Assembly: GCF_050003625.1 (NCBI RefSeq)
Contig: NC_134398.1
Span: 87,111,983 to 87,175,982, forward strand
DNA from: Haematobia irritans
Taxonomy: Eukaryota; Arthropoda; Insecta; Diptera; Muscidae
Reading direction: 5' to 3'
Length of the DNA: 64,000 bases
Numbering within the stretch: the first letter of the stretch is position 1; every line of letters begins with the position of its first letter. This document shows, piece by piece, positions 47,683 to 58,807 of the stretch. The position numbers were made by a program, and so were the translations under genes. The notes under the pieces were generated by a model. The model was given only the letters and a program-made list of their open reading frames with translations, was not told where the DNA came from and searched no databases.

Positions 47683-48707
47683 GTTTTTTTTTGCTTTTGT
47701 TTTTTTTTTTTACATATATTCCAGATATATTCGGAAGATTCCGAAAAAATGTTCAACATTACATTGTACTATATTAAATTTTGAACTGTAAAATGTGTCT
47801 TATTAAAGACCTAAAGTCAGAAAAGAACAGTGTTTGATATAAACGAAATGGACTGTGTTGTTATTTCAAAAATAACTTTTTTTATTGAAAAAATAAAAAT
47901 TTTGTAACAAACGATTTTTTTTGGTGATAAAAGTTTAAAATTTTCGAAGCAATTCAAAAAACTCTAACAAAAGAAAAACGTTTTCGGTACACGTTTTCCA
48001 AACGTTTTTTTTCTTTGCGTGTAGGATGGGGGGTATATTAACTTTGTCATTCCGTTTGTAGCACATCGAAATATTGCTCTAAGACCCCATAATGTATATA
48101 TATTCTGGGTCGTGGTGAAATTCTGAGTCGATCTGAGCATGTCCGTCCGTCCGTCCGTCTGTTGAAATCGCGCTAACTTCCGAACGAAACAAGCTATCGA
48201 CTTGAAACTTGGCACAAGTAGTTGTTATTGATGTAGGTCGGATGGTATTGCAAATGGGCCATATCGGTCCACTTTTACGTATAACCCCCATATAAACGGA
48301 CCCCCAAATTTGGATTGCGAGGCCTCTAAGAGAAGCAAATTTCATCCGATCCGGCTGAAATTTGGTACATGATGTTAGTATATGGTCTCTAACAACCGTG
48401 CAAAAATTGGTCCACATCGGTCCATAATTATATATAGCCCCCATATAAACCGATCCCCCGATTTGGCTTGCGAGGCCTCTAAGAGAAGCAAATTTCATCC
48501 GATCCGGCTGAAATTTGGTACATGGTGTAAGTATATGGGCTCTAACAACCATGCAAAAATTGGTCCACATCGGTCCATAATTATATATAGCCCCCATCAA
48601 GGCCGTAGCCAGGATTTTAATTCGGGGGGGGTTCAACTTTAAAAAAAAATATTCATATAATCTCATGTGTAGAAAATTTTATTTATGCATGGTATGTATA
48701 CAATATT

Positions 48708-49725
48708 TATACCCTGCGCCACACTGTGGAACAGGGTATTATAAGTTAGTGCATACGTTTGTAACACCCAGAAGGAGACGAGATAGACACAGGGTGTCTT
48801 TGGCAATAATGCTCAGGGTGGGTCCCTGAGTCGATATAACCATGTCCGTCCGTCTGTCTCTGAACACATTTTTGTGATCAAAGTCTAGGTCGCAATTTAA
48901 GTCCAATCGCCTTCAAATTTGGCACATGTTCCTACTTTGGGCCAGAATAGAACCCTATTGATTTTGGAAGAAATCGGTTCAGATTTAGATATAGCTCCCA
49001 TATATATCTTTCGCCCGAGATGCACTAATATGGACCCAGCAGCCAGAGTTTTATGCCGATTTGCTTGAAATTTTGTACAAACATAGCACTTAGTCGTATA
49101 ATCAAATGTGCAAAATTTGATTGAAATCGGTTAAGATTTAGATATAGCTCCCATATATATCTTTCGCCCGATATGGACTTATATGGCTCCAGAAGCCAGA
49201 TTTTGGCCGAATTTGGTTGAAATTATGCACTAGGAGTACAATTAGTAATATAGTCATGTGTGCCAAATTTGGTTGAAATCGGTTCAGATTTAGATATAGC
49301 TCCCATATATATGTTTTTCTGATTTCGACAATAATGGTCAAAATAACAAAATTTTCCTTGTAAAATCGCCACTGCTTAGTCGAAAAGTTGTAAAAATGAC
49401 TCTAATTTTCCTATACTTCTAATACGTATATATCGAGCGATAAATCATAAATAAACTTTTGCGAAGTTTCCTTAAAATTGCTTCAGATTTAAATGTTTCC
49501 AATATTTTTTTACTAACATTGTGTTCCATCCTAGAGCATTAGCAGACCTTAATTTTGAGTCTATAGATTTTGTAGAAGTCTATCAAATTCTGTCCAGATC
49601 GAGTGATATTTAAATGTATGTATTTGGGACAAACCGTTATATATAGCCCTGAACACATTTGACGGATGTGATATGGTTTAGAAAATTTAGATCTACAAAG
49701 TGGTGCAGGGTATGATATAGTCGGC
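48708..49725 (-). repeat. Array repeat family C
   Basis: Starts TTATACCCTGCGCCACACTG with its hairpin partner GGAACAGGGTATTATAA, then GTCCGTCCGTCTGTC. Units of TTTAGATATAGCTCCCATA and ATATCTTTCGCCCGA follow, ending AAGTGGTGCAGGGTATGATA. Same architecture as A, B and D with an unrelated unit sequence. Confidence 0.72.
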
Positions 49726-49854
49726 TACAAATATGGCAAAACAGACTCATGTGGGAAGAAAATCTCGATTTTGTAAAAGATATAGTCAAAAACAGGATTT
49801 TATTGAACTTCAAGAATGTTTTTGTCAAAAAAGAATGCGATTCTATATTATCAA

Positions 49855-50010
49855 TTTTTTATTTCGGTAGAAAATGTTGTCTAAATTTTATTTCTATATA
49901 GAATTTTTGCAAAATTTTATTTTTATAGATAATTTTGTCAAAATTTTATTTCAATTGAAAATTTTGTAAAACTGTTATTTCTATAGGAAATTTTTGCAAA
50001 ATTGTATTTC
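49855..50010. repeat. Tandem ~29-bp repeat (TTTTATTTCTATAG/AAAATTTTGTC)
   Basis: Four to five diverged units of 'aaaattttatttctatag' plus 'aaaattttgtc'. Further units lie at 50340-50400 and 61528-61647. Each unit contains near-palindromic AT-rich halves. Confidence 0.75.
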
Positions 50011-50864
50011 CCTTCGTTTTTTTTTTGTTATTGTTGGTTTTGTTCTTTAAGCATTGTTATTGTTTTTTTTGCAGTTTAAAACCATACATTGACTAAACTA
50101 CAAGTGTAGCTTAACCAACAGAGGAAAAGAATGTTTGTCAAATTTATTTGGGCAAAGCCCTATAGACTGCAAGATGGTTGGATGGACGCACGTTTCGGAA
50201 TTACCACATTCCTCATCAGCATCCCCTACTTGCAGCAAAACTATCAACCAATTATAAGAATAAATTCAGGCAGTTCATTAACCCCAACAATGAACCACAC
50301 TTGAAGCTTCCGAAAAAAAGGTTTTTGTATGATAGCCGGCAATAGAAAATGTTTGCAAAATTTTATTTATATAGAAAATGTTGTCAAAATTTTATTTTCT
50401 TTAAAATTCAGTCTATTGACAATAATCTTCCAGTGAAATTTTTGTTGAAATTTAGTAAAAAGTACCTTTCCGCTCAAAAAATACCTTTTTTGTACTTTCT
50501 TAAAAATTGTATTTTCCATCCCTGAGTTACTGGCAAAGTGACCAAAATTTTTAAAAGAATATGCACGTTTGGAAATATCTCTTTATTGCACTCTCCAAGT
50601 GCTTCCATCGCTGAATTAGGCAGGTTCTTTTCACAGGTTTTGCGCCATTTCATTTACACATGTGTGTTTGGCTGTTTCCTTGTTGTTGCTATGGCCAAAC
50701 AAAGCGAGTCATGTTCACAAAAAGAACAACAAACACACATAAAAAGCAGAAATACATTTTCCAAAAATGAAATTTGTGGTGCGATAACAAAAACAATTTG
50801 TTTTTTTCGACCGTCGTTTGACGGGCTTTTCAACTAGTATTCTAGGATTTGTGCAAGTTTTATA

Positions 50865-51791
50865 AAGGGTGATTTGTTAAGAGCTTGATAACTTTTTTTT
50901 TAAAAAAAACGCATAAAATTTGCAAAATCTCATCGGTTCTTTATTTGAAACGTTAGATTGGTCCATGACATTTACTTTTTGAAGATAATTTCATTTAAAT
51001 GTTGACCGCGGCTGCGTCTTAGGTGGTCCATTCGGAAAGTCCAATTTTGGGCAACTTTTTCGAGCATTTCGGCCGGAATAGCCCGAATTTCTTCGGAAAT
51101 GTTGTCTTCCAAAGCTGGAATAGTTGCTGGCTTATTTCTGTAGACTTTAGACTTGACGTAGCCCCACAAAAAATAGTCTAAAGGCGTCAAATCGCATGAT
51201 CTTGGTGGCCAACTTACCGGTCCATTTCTTGAGATGAATTGTTCTCCGAAGTTTTCCCTCAAAATGGCCATAGAATCGCGAGCTGTGTGGCATGTAGCGC
51301 CATCTTGTTGAAACCACATGTCAACCAAGTTCAGTTCTTCCATTTTTGGCAACAAAAGGTTTGTTAGCATCGAACGATAGCGATCGCCATTCACCGTAAC
51401 GTTGCGTCCAACAGCATCTTTGAAAAAATACGGTCCAATGATTCCACCAGCGTACAAACCACACCAAACAGTGCATTTTTCGGGATGCATGGGCAGTTCT
51501 TGAACGGCTTCTGGTTGCTCTTCACTCCAAATGCGGCAATTTTGCTTATTTACGTAGCCATTCAACTAGAAATGAGCCTCATCGCTGAACAAAATTTGTC
51601 GATAAAAAAGCGGATTTTCTGCCAACTTTTCTAGGGCCCATTCACTGAAAATTCGACGTTGTGGCTCGTTAGTAAGTCTATTCATGATGAAATGTCAAAG
51701 CATATCTTTCTCTTTGACACCATGTCTGAAATCCCACGTGATCTGTCAAATACTAATGCATGAAAATCCTAACCTCAAAAGAATCACCCTT
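50865..51791 (-). mobile_element. DD41D transposon, copy 2 (927 bp)
   Basis: Perfect 10-bp ends AAGGGTGATT/AATCACCCTT with TA at 50863-50864 and 51792-51793. Same internal deletion as copy 1 and nearly identical sequence. It lacks 6 bases near the right end (CATATCTTTC versus CATACTGAGCATCTTTC). Confidence 0.9.
50972..51685 (-). pseudogene. Truncated DD41D transposase, copy 2, with a stop
   Basis: Same 237-residue frame as copy 1, with a C-to-T change at ~51567 that turns the Trp after DEAHF (residue 40) into a stop, just after the first catalytic Asp (D35). The remaining frame is open: D128 in WFQQDGATCH, D170 in LTPLDYF, and DYFLWGY keeps the Trp lost in copy 1. Confidence 0.85.
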
Positions 51792-52876
51792 TAGATATGC
51801 GTTTTCAAAATAAAACCTTCAGTTTTCCTTCAACATCTTCGATAAGATTTTTCTATACAGCTAAAAATATATATTTATTTATATAAAAATATTCATTCAT
51901 TTCGGGGGGGTTTGATCCCCCTCCCCCCCCCCCCCTGAATACGGCCTTGGCCCCCATATAAACCGATCTCCAGATTTGATTTCCGGAGCCTCTTGGAAGA
52001 CCAAAATTCATCTGATGCAGTTGAAATTTGGTACGTGGTGTTAATATATGGCCTCAAACTCCCATGCAAAAATTGGTCGAAATCGGTCCATAATTATATA
52101 TAGCTTCCATATAAACCGATCCCCAGATTTTACCTCCGGAGCCCCTTAGAAGAGCAAAATTCATCCGATTCGGTTGATGGTATCCAACAACCATGCAGGA
52201 ATTGGTTTATATCAGTCCATAATTATATATAGCACCCATATAAACCGATCCCCAGATTTGACCTCCGGTGCCTTTTGGAGAAGCAAAATTCATCCGATCT
52301 GGTTGAAATTTTGTACGTGGTGGTAGTATATGATATTTAACAACCATGCCAAAAGTGGTCCATATCAGTCCATAATCATATATAGCCCCATATAAACCGA
52401 TCCCGAGATTTGGTTTTGGAGCCTCTTGGAGGAGCAAATTTCATCCGAGTCAGTTGAAATTTGGTACAATGTGCTAGTATATGGCCGTTAACAACCATGC
52501 CTAACTAGGTCCATATCGGTCTATAGTTATATATAGCCCTCATATAAATCGATCCCCAATGACACAAAAATTTGTCCATATCAATAATTGTATATAGCCC
52601 CCATATAAGCGACCCCCATATTTCAATTCTGGCTCCCTAAAAGTCCATATCGAAAAGTCCATATCGATTCGTAATTATTTGTAGACTTACCTACACATAC
52701 TTTTTTGTCTAATGTATACCACGTATGGACTAACTAACAATTTAGAAAACGATTTAAGATACCACAACCCAAGTAATTCGATTGTGGATGACAGTCTTTC
52801 GTAGAAGTTTCTACGCAATCCATGGTGGAGGGTACATAAGATTCGGCCTGGCCGAACTTACGGCCGTTTATACTTG

Positions 52877-54248
52877 TTTTTTTATGAAACTTATTTCAAT
52901 ATTTTGACATATATTTTGAATAGGGTATGTTATTCGGGGTGTATTCCAAATTAGGTGGGTTCACATTCTAAAATTGACGTGCTTTGGAGGAAAACTTGTG
53001 TTTTGAACTTGTTTTTTAGTATGGCGAAAACGACTCGCTTTGAAGTGCTTATAAAGGGAAAACATTTCAAACCCCAAAACATGTTTGATGAGAACACCGT
53101 ATAACCTAACCTATTATTATTATTTTATTGCAACAACATTTTTATTTTTGCCTTAAAATGAAACTGTTTATTAGAAAAACCCCATCGATTTCGTATGTGT
53201 CAAGCACTTCCGTTTTCTGTGTTGTTTTATGACAAATTTTGAGATTTTCTTGTAAAAATTTAATATAGCAATGACTATAAGAGTTGCATAGTCCAGTACA
53301 CGCAAAAACATAATTCTTTCCTTGCAAACGAAATATTAGACAATATATAATATAAATTTTGTTACTATTCGCTGTGAAGAAATTCATTTGGAAGAAAAGT
53401 ACTGACTTTAGAAATTTTATAAATTCTTAAAATGTTCCCTTTCACCCAGACGGAGAATCGAACCGCGCACCATGTTTTTAAGCCGACACACTATCCACTG
53501 GGCCATGTAGCTCTTATGTCATCAACAGACAACTATCAACGCATATGCAACACATACGGTTAAGTAGTTTTGGCCATACAAAAGCTGATATAAAAGCTGA
53601 GAGGAAAGAATTATTTGCATGCAAGTACAAAAACAAAAACGATTGTATTAGGCCATGTCCTTTGAATTTGGGATTAAAACTATTTTTATCTAGATAATAA
53701 CATTTTAAATGACGATCATATTTTTTTTATCATTCTTACATTCACTGGACGAATATATACGCAGTGAAAATATTATACACACTGAAAGAAGAGTTTTATT
53801 TTCTGAGGAACGAAGTGTTTGGACAAACGAAGATTCCTCGTATTTGATATAATCGCTTGTCATAAATTTATTCGTCTTAAAAAAATACTTTATAATTTAT
53901 GTACTTTATATGTGCCCAACCATACTATTTTGCTCTTCACATAGAATGAGATAGTGATAGTAATAGGAAAAAAAAATTTTAATGCTTCGAAGGTCATTGC
54001 CCTTGAAGAAAGTTAGCTTATACAGTCAAAACTCACTTAGACAATTCGGCCCATTTTGTTATAACAAAAATATATGTAGGAATTTCTAAAACCTTAGTAG
54101 CTGGATTTCCAGCACCCACAGCTGTGTGGGCCTCAAACTTCGCATACGCCTTGCACGTAAAAGTGTCAACACATAAATATCGTCTGTCGGTAGGCGAACA
54201 CTTGTTTTCGTGTTTTCAAGGGGCACCCAAAATCAAAGATAGTAAAAG
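52877..54248. other. Intron sequence with a degraded tRNA-module element
   Basis: 53299-53520 matches the left part of the 47100 element (ACACGCAAAAACATAATTC through the antisense tRNA-like 'gagaatcgaaccgcgcacc'). The rest is AT-rich and unassigned. Confidence 0.5.
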
Positions 54249-55310
54249 AAGAAGATGGGAGATTGGCTTGCGTCATACCAAATGTTGCATTTACCAGATT
54301 AGTTTAATACATGTTTGTAATCTTTTAGTTGTTTTTCGTATTTATTTTTTAAATGAAAAATGTAATTTTCTTAATGAAACATTGTTAAATTTTAGGCAAC
54401 AACAAAAAAAGTTACATTTTCCCCTTTATGGAAATTTATTTCGTGCTCTTAATTTCTTTTTATTTGCATTTTAATGCTATGTCAATACTTGTCGTATACA
54501 CGTTTGGTTCGAGTATTAAACTAATGTGGTAAATGGTTTGATGTGCTCAGTAGCCAATCTCCCATCTTCCTCTTTTATTATCTTTGCCCAAAATATCCAG
54601 AACGTCGCCAACCAAAAACAATAGAGATAAGAAGATGGGAAATTGGCCTACATCACACCAAATGTTGCATTGACGGTGCTAGGTCCCTACATGCAAAGAT
54701 TATAGAAGAGGAAGATGGGAGATTGGCTACTGAGCACATCAAACCATTTACGACATTAGTTTAATACGACAAGTATTGACATAGCATTAAAATGCAAATA
54801 AAAAGAAATTAAGAGCACGAAATAAATTTCCATAAAGGGGAAAATGTAATGTTTTTTGTTGTTGTCTAAAATTTAACATTGTTTCATTAAGAAAATTACC
54901 TTTTTTCATTTAAAAAATAAAAACTAAAAGATTACAAACATGTATTAAACTAATCTGTTAAATGCAACATTTGGTATGACGCAAGCCAATCTCCCATCTT
55001 CCTCAAATCTATAATCTTTGCATACATGTTTGTAATTTTTTTATTTGTTTTTATTTTTATTTTTTAAATGAAAAACTTTTTAATTTTCTTAATGAAACAA
55101 TGTTAAATTTTAGGCAACAACAACAAAAATTACATTTTTTAGTTCCTGCACTTAATTTCTTTTTATTTGCATTTTAATGCTATGTCAATACTTGTCGTAT
55201 ACGCGTTGGGTTCGATAAATGAAAAGTATGGACATAGCACCATAAATGGTTTAATGTTCTCAGCAGCCAAGCTCCCATCTTCTTCTCTCTATTGTCTTTG
55301 TCTCCAACTT
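54249..55310. repeat. Cluster of hAT MITE family J copies
   Basis: Three adjacent J-related copies in alternating orientation. 54249-54585 is bounded by GAAGATGGGAGATTGGCT/AGCCAATCTCCCATCTTCC. A partial is at 54628-54700. 54705-55017 has the inverse order. A right-hand part ends near 55310 (AGCCAAGCTCCCATCTTC). Apparent ORFs at 54124-54764 are non-coding repeat. Confidence 0.7.
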
Positions 55311-56012
55311 AAAATTGTTTTGCCTTCGTTATTATTGTTTTATTGAACAGGAATTATTACAAGGAAAAGCGGAAGCAAGAAAAAATAACAATTTTGCCGA
55401 AGAACTTTGAATAAATTTTATATTTTGAAGTTTATCCTATTTTTTTGAAAAGGAAATCGGAAATACTGAAATAGCATCACATCTGAAGAACTGATGCGAA
55501 ATGAGTGAAGGGGATACATAAAACATGATGCCCGCCCTATGACAAACCCATGTAAATATCATCGCTTCTGAGCCAATTTTGCACCACTTCCGGTTATGAA
55601 AAGAACATTTTCTTTTTGGATATGCTTTTCTTGCTAGGTTACCAAGAAATAAAGTTAGAAAGATCGACATCGAGACAAAAGTGACTGACTACATTTCATT
55701 CGCGTTGCCGGATATCAGAACTAAATCGCCATACTCAGCCACCTCTTGATAATTAGGAATTTTTTGTATATGTGTCTTGATTTGTGTGTGTACGTGTGTG
55801 TGAGTGCTTGTTGTTGTCCTTATATGCATTGCATGCTCTTTTTGGTTTGTTAACACATAACTAACATTTATGTAGATTTTGTAGAATTAGAAAATCATAA
55901 CCCTATTCCTTATATGTGTGTGCCATTACCATTCAATTATCGATATCAATTAATCCTTCTCCCATTAATTTTTTGTAATTCTCCAAACTGTGTTCGACGA
56001 TATCGCAAATAG
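55311..56012. other. 3' end of the ~35-kb intron, with a family F fragment
   Basis: 55500-55640 has family F words (cctatgacaaacccatg; caccacttccgg). 55750-55980 is T-rich intron end before the NAGNAG acceptor. Confidence 0.45.
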
Positions 56013-56835
56013 CAGCGTGGACGCGATGCCGCTCGACTACAGGCTCTTTGACCCGCCACCAAAACAGCGTAAACAGCAACAACAGCACACCAGCAATGGG
56101 AAAGCACCATCCCCCAAACATCATCAGCGACAAGCTTCAGACGAGTATTCCAAAAATTCAGCCAACAATCCAAATATGTCCGGCAGTGTATCCGGTAAAA
56201 TACGATCAAAAACTTCCGATAATAATTCCAACAGCGGCAACAGCCTCTCCGGTGAATTCCAATGTCCGTCTAACAGCATCCCCTCCCCGCATATTGTCCA
56301 GTCGGGCTCCTATGTTGAAATTCTAAAGCAAGCCACAAATCAAACACCTTCCCAGACCCAGTCGCCACACGATCGTCTGATGGGCCCTTCCAAGGGTTCC
56401 ATTAGCTCAGCATCCTCACTGGCATGTCACAATAAAAGCTACGGCGACTTTCTCACCATAACTCCGCGACGAAAAGGCAAGCTACTCTCATCGAATGCTG
56501 ATCATAAAAGCGTCGTGGGTGAAGGTCATGACAACTATCGCCATCACTTACCACATAGCATAGAACCGCTGCATCTGCTTGGAATACCCAATGACAATAT
56601 GTCCACCTTTTTCGATTACCGAGCCATGGAGACTTTAAGCAATGCCGATACTCTGGCCATAGGTTCAACCATGGCTGGTCATCTCTATCCATCCAAAGGG
56701 AGCAAACAATCGATACCGAGTTCAACAACAGCGGATCGTCATGTTCCCGAAGAATTCCATCATATAATGAGCGAAAAAAATCTGAGTCCTCCATCGGCAT
56801 TTTGTGATAACATATCATCCATTCATAAATCTTAA
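56013..56835 (+). CDS. Dscam: Dscam-family terminal cytoplasmic exon (long C-terminus)
   Basis: Open frame to TAA at 56833-56835. The only acceptors in the open stretch are the tandem TAG|CAG at 56011-56015, giving starts at 56013 or 56016, both with one leading base. That needs a donor in phase 2. The GT at 20487 in the 19973 exon supplies it and would make an asparagine codon at the junction. The ~274 residues are hydrophilic: DYRLFDPPPKQRKQQQQHTS, Ser/Asn-rich stretches, SGSYVEILKQATNQTPSQ, NKSYGDFLTITPRRKGK, and a final SSIHKS. Composition and tyrosine/proline motifs match a receptor tail, and the frame is undamaged in a window full of broken ORFs. The pyrimidine tract is modest and lies ~30 bases upstream, so an unseen intervening exon is possible. 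It could also belong to another + strand gene. Confidence 0.6.
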
Positions 56836-57976
56836 ATCAGAGATCAGGACATCAACTGACACCACAAATCAAGTCCAGACCAAAGTAAAACCTCCACACA
56901 TATCCGAAGCAATTATGCGGAGTGCATTTATGAACATTTGAGACTAGCCAATATTGCATATCGCCCTGAAATGTCTGAACAACTAAAGCAGCTAACCTAC
57001 AAACTTGGCAGCAAAAACAAAAACTAGCCAGAAAACCAAAACGGAAACAACCAAAGTCACAACCAAACGCATTTAGACCATAAGAGTAGAAATTTTACTC
57101 GAATATAAATTCGTGACCCTAAACAAGGTCACAAATATACCCACTCCAATTCATTTTTGATATATCCAGCTACTCTACTTTGAAATATTGGTCATTCTTG
57201 TGCAGAACATCTTCCAGAGCGAGTACACAGAAAGAAAATTTCATTAAAATTGAGCCGATGAAATTTTTTCATTCACACACTGACTAATGTTCATTAAGAC
57301 AATGAATATGTTCATAATTAATATGAAATATTTCTTTATTTAATAGAAAAATTGTTGCAATAATGAAAACATTCATTGTATTTATGAAACTCTTTCGTGT
57401 GCTCAATTCTAATGGCAAATTTCATTAATATTATTGAGGGTATTTTAATTTGGCGTTTGCAAACTCTTTTCTCGGAAAAACATATTTCGTTAAGATATGA
57501 ATTGAATACACGCTATAAAGAAAAATCTTGTAAGGAGCTAATGTGATCTACATTTATAGACACCATATTGCTCTACTTTAAGAAAAAAGTATTTTTTCAT
57601 TTGAAAAAAAAAAAAACAAATTTAATGGAAATTAGCTTTGGAGATTTCTTCATTACGTTTAGAATACTCGTCCGTTAAAATCGATTAAGATTTGGTATTA
57701 GGGTTTTCTTTTTCCCGGACTTTTTTCTATTCTCGGGAACGCGGGATTTTTTTTCGACTATCCCGGGATACCGGTCAAAGGGAGACTTGCTTTGATGTGG
57801 CATACATTTAGACATTTGAATAAATTAGAAATCGCCTAAAGATATGGTTATAAGGTGCAACCTGGACAACTAACAATATATATTCTGTTGATCTCTTACA
57901 TCAGCCATAAATCATACTAAAATACGAAATATTTTGTAATACAACATTTTTTTACATGGTTAAGACAGTCTCTTTG
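56836..57976. other. Probable 3' UTR of the long Dscam-like exon, then repeat debris
   Basis: 56836-57220 is C/A-rich, unique-looking sequence consistent with a 3' UTR. From ~57225 (ACACAGAAAGAAAATTTCA) it becomes repeat-like. 57700-57775 has 'tcccgggataccgg' words suggestive of a hAT end. No poly(A) site can be fixed. Confidence 0.4.
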
Positions 57977-58630
57977 CACTGAAAAAAAAAAGCATGCCCG
58001 GTTCCAAAGATTTTGTCTTTACTTTAAAAAATTTGGTATTGATTCCGAGCCAAAGAAGCGGAGAATACAAGTAATGATACTTTTAAGACACAATTCTCTT
58101 TTAAATTTGGGTTTTGTGTACTTGCTTATAGGAAGCAAATTTTAAGTTTTCGCTTTATCAGCTTTTTTTCTTCATATGCTATCAAAGTCCTTTAAAAACG
58201 AGTTAACGACAACTTTATTTACCAAATTCAGACTCGACTTCCAGTAGAAATTTTGCTGTTTCAAGTAAAAAAGTCTTTAAAATAAAGTGTTGAAAAACAT
58301 GTCCTATATTTGAACGATTTTTTGCTTTGTAGTCAAGATGCAAAAAGACAACAAATTTAAAGATAATTTCATTAAATTTAAAGAATTTTTCTGAATTATT
58401 AAAGTCAAGTTGACTTTAGCCCAAACATTTTTTCTTTCATGTTATGATATCCATTTCTAAGTGAAATCACTTAATTATAAGGACAATACGACTTTATTAA
58501 AAAGTTCATCGACTTTTGGACAAGGAAAATAACTTTATATTAGAAAAATACGTCTTCTATGCTAAGCAAAATTTGCATTCGTATTTTAAAGACATGAAAT
58601 TTTTGACCTCACGACAATATTTTTTTCAGT
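57977..58630 (-). mobile_element. TIR element family E, copy 4 (inverted)
   Basis: CACTGAAAAAAAAAAGCATG at the left and CGACAATATTTTTTTCAGT at the right, opposite to copies 1-3. About 650 bp. Confidence 0.75.
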
Positions 58631-58635
58631 TGAAG

Positions 58636-58680
58636 TATTTTTATACCCTTCACCATTCTATGGTGAAGGGTATAAAAATA
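58636..58680. repeat. Perfect 45-bp palindrome, 21-bp arms and TCT loop
   Basis: Left arm TATTTTTATACCCTTCACCAT and its exact reverse complement, separated by TCT. The arm sequence is the terminal hairpin of array families A-D, but no array follows, so this is a solo end or the residue of an excision. Confidence 0.85.
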
Positions 58681-58682
58681 CG

Positions 58683-58807
58683 AAAAAGCGAGTAATACAA
58701 AAATTGTATTAAAAGAACTTCCCGTGTAGATAAAATAAAAAACATCTTTCGCAGGACTTTTTTGGAAGTGTTTTGACTTTAGAACAACTTCTAATTTTTT
58801 TGCTGGG
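58683..58807 (-). repeat. Family F fragment
   Basis: 'ttaaaagaacttcccgtg' to TTTTTTTGCTGGG; both TIR-proximal parts of F with the middle missing. Confidence 0.55.

Larger units (their letters stand above)
47100..48021. mobile_element. TIR element (922 bp) carrying two tRNA-like modules
   Basis: Ends CACGCAAAAAAATAATTC and TTTTTTTTCTTTGCGTG, flanked by TA (47098-47099, 48022-48023). The intact target (ccaccataggatagggggta) is present at 59645. It contains an antisense tRNA-like module at 47422-47492 and a sense one at 47606-47682. Degraded relatives are at 11430, 44940, 46273 and 53299. No transposase. Confidence 0.8.
48598..51949. mobile_element. hAT-type element (3.35 kb) with 8-bp duplication GCCCCCAT
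   Basis: Ends CAAGGCCGTAGCCAGGATTT and CCCCTGAATACGGCCTTG are inverted, each followed inward by a G or C run. Flanked by GCCCCCAT at 48590-48597 and 51950-51957. No hAT transposase ORF; the interior holds a family C array, a 29-bp tandem repeat and the second DD41D copy. Confidence 0.82.
47084..52876 (-). repeat. Array repeat family B, copy 3, blown apart by nested insertions
   Basis: The host of the largest nest. Its own pieces are 47084-47099 (TATACCCTCCACCAT), 48022-48597 and 51950-52876. It ends ATCCATGGTGGAGGGTACAT and GGCCTGGCCGAACTTACGG. The units (~155 bp) run GCCCCCATATAAACCGATC. Insertions: the tRNA-module element at 47100 and the hAT-type element at 48598. Removing both restores a normal family B copy like that at 59636. 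Confidence 0.82.

Noticed and set aside
48079..48666. 195-residue minus ORF
   Set aside because: Runs through family B tandem units and their GTCCGTC module; repeat artefact.
54124..54764. Two + strand ORFs (116 and 73 residues)
   Set aside because: They lie in family J MITE sequence; the shared peptide (RRWEIGLRHTKCC) comes from the repeated TIR, not from a protein family.
56453..56818. 121-residue minus ORF
   Set aside because: Antisense of the Dscam-like terminal exon, which has the better composition and continuity.
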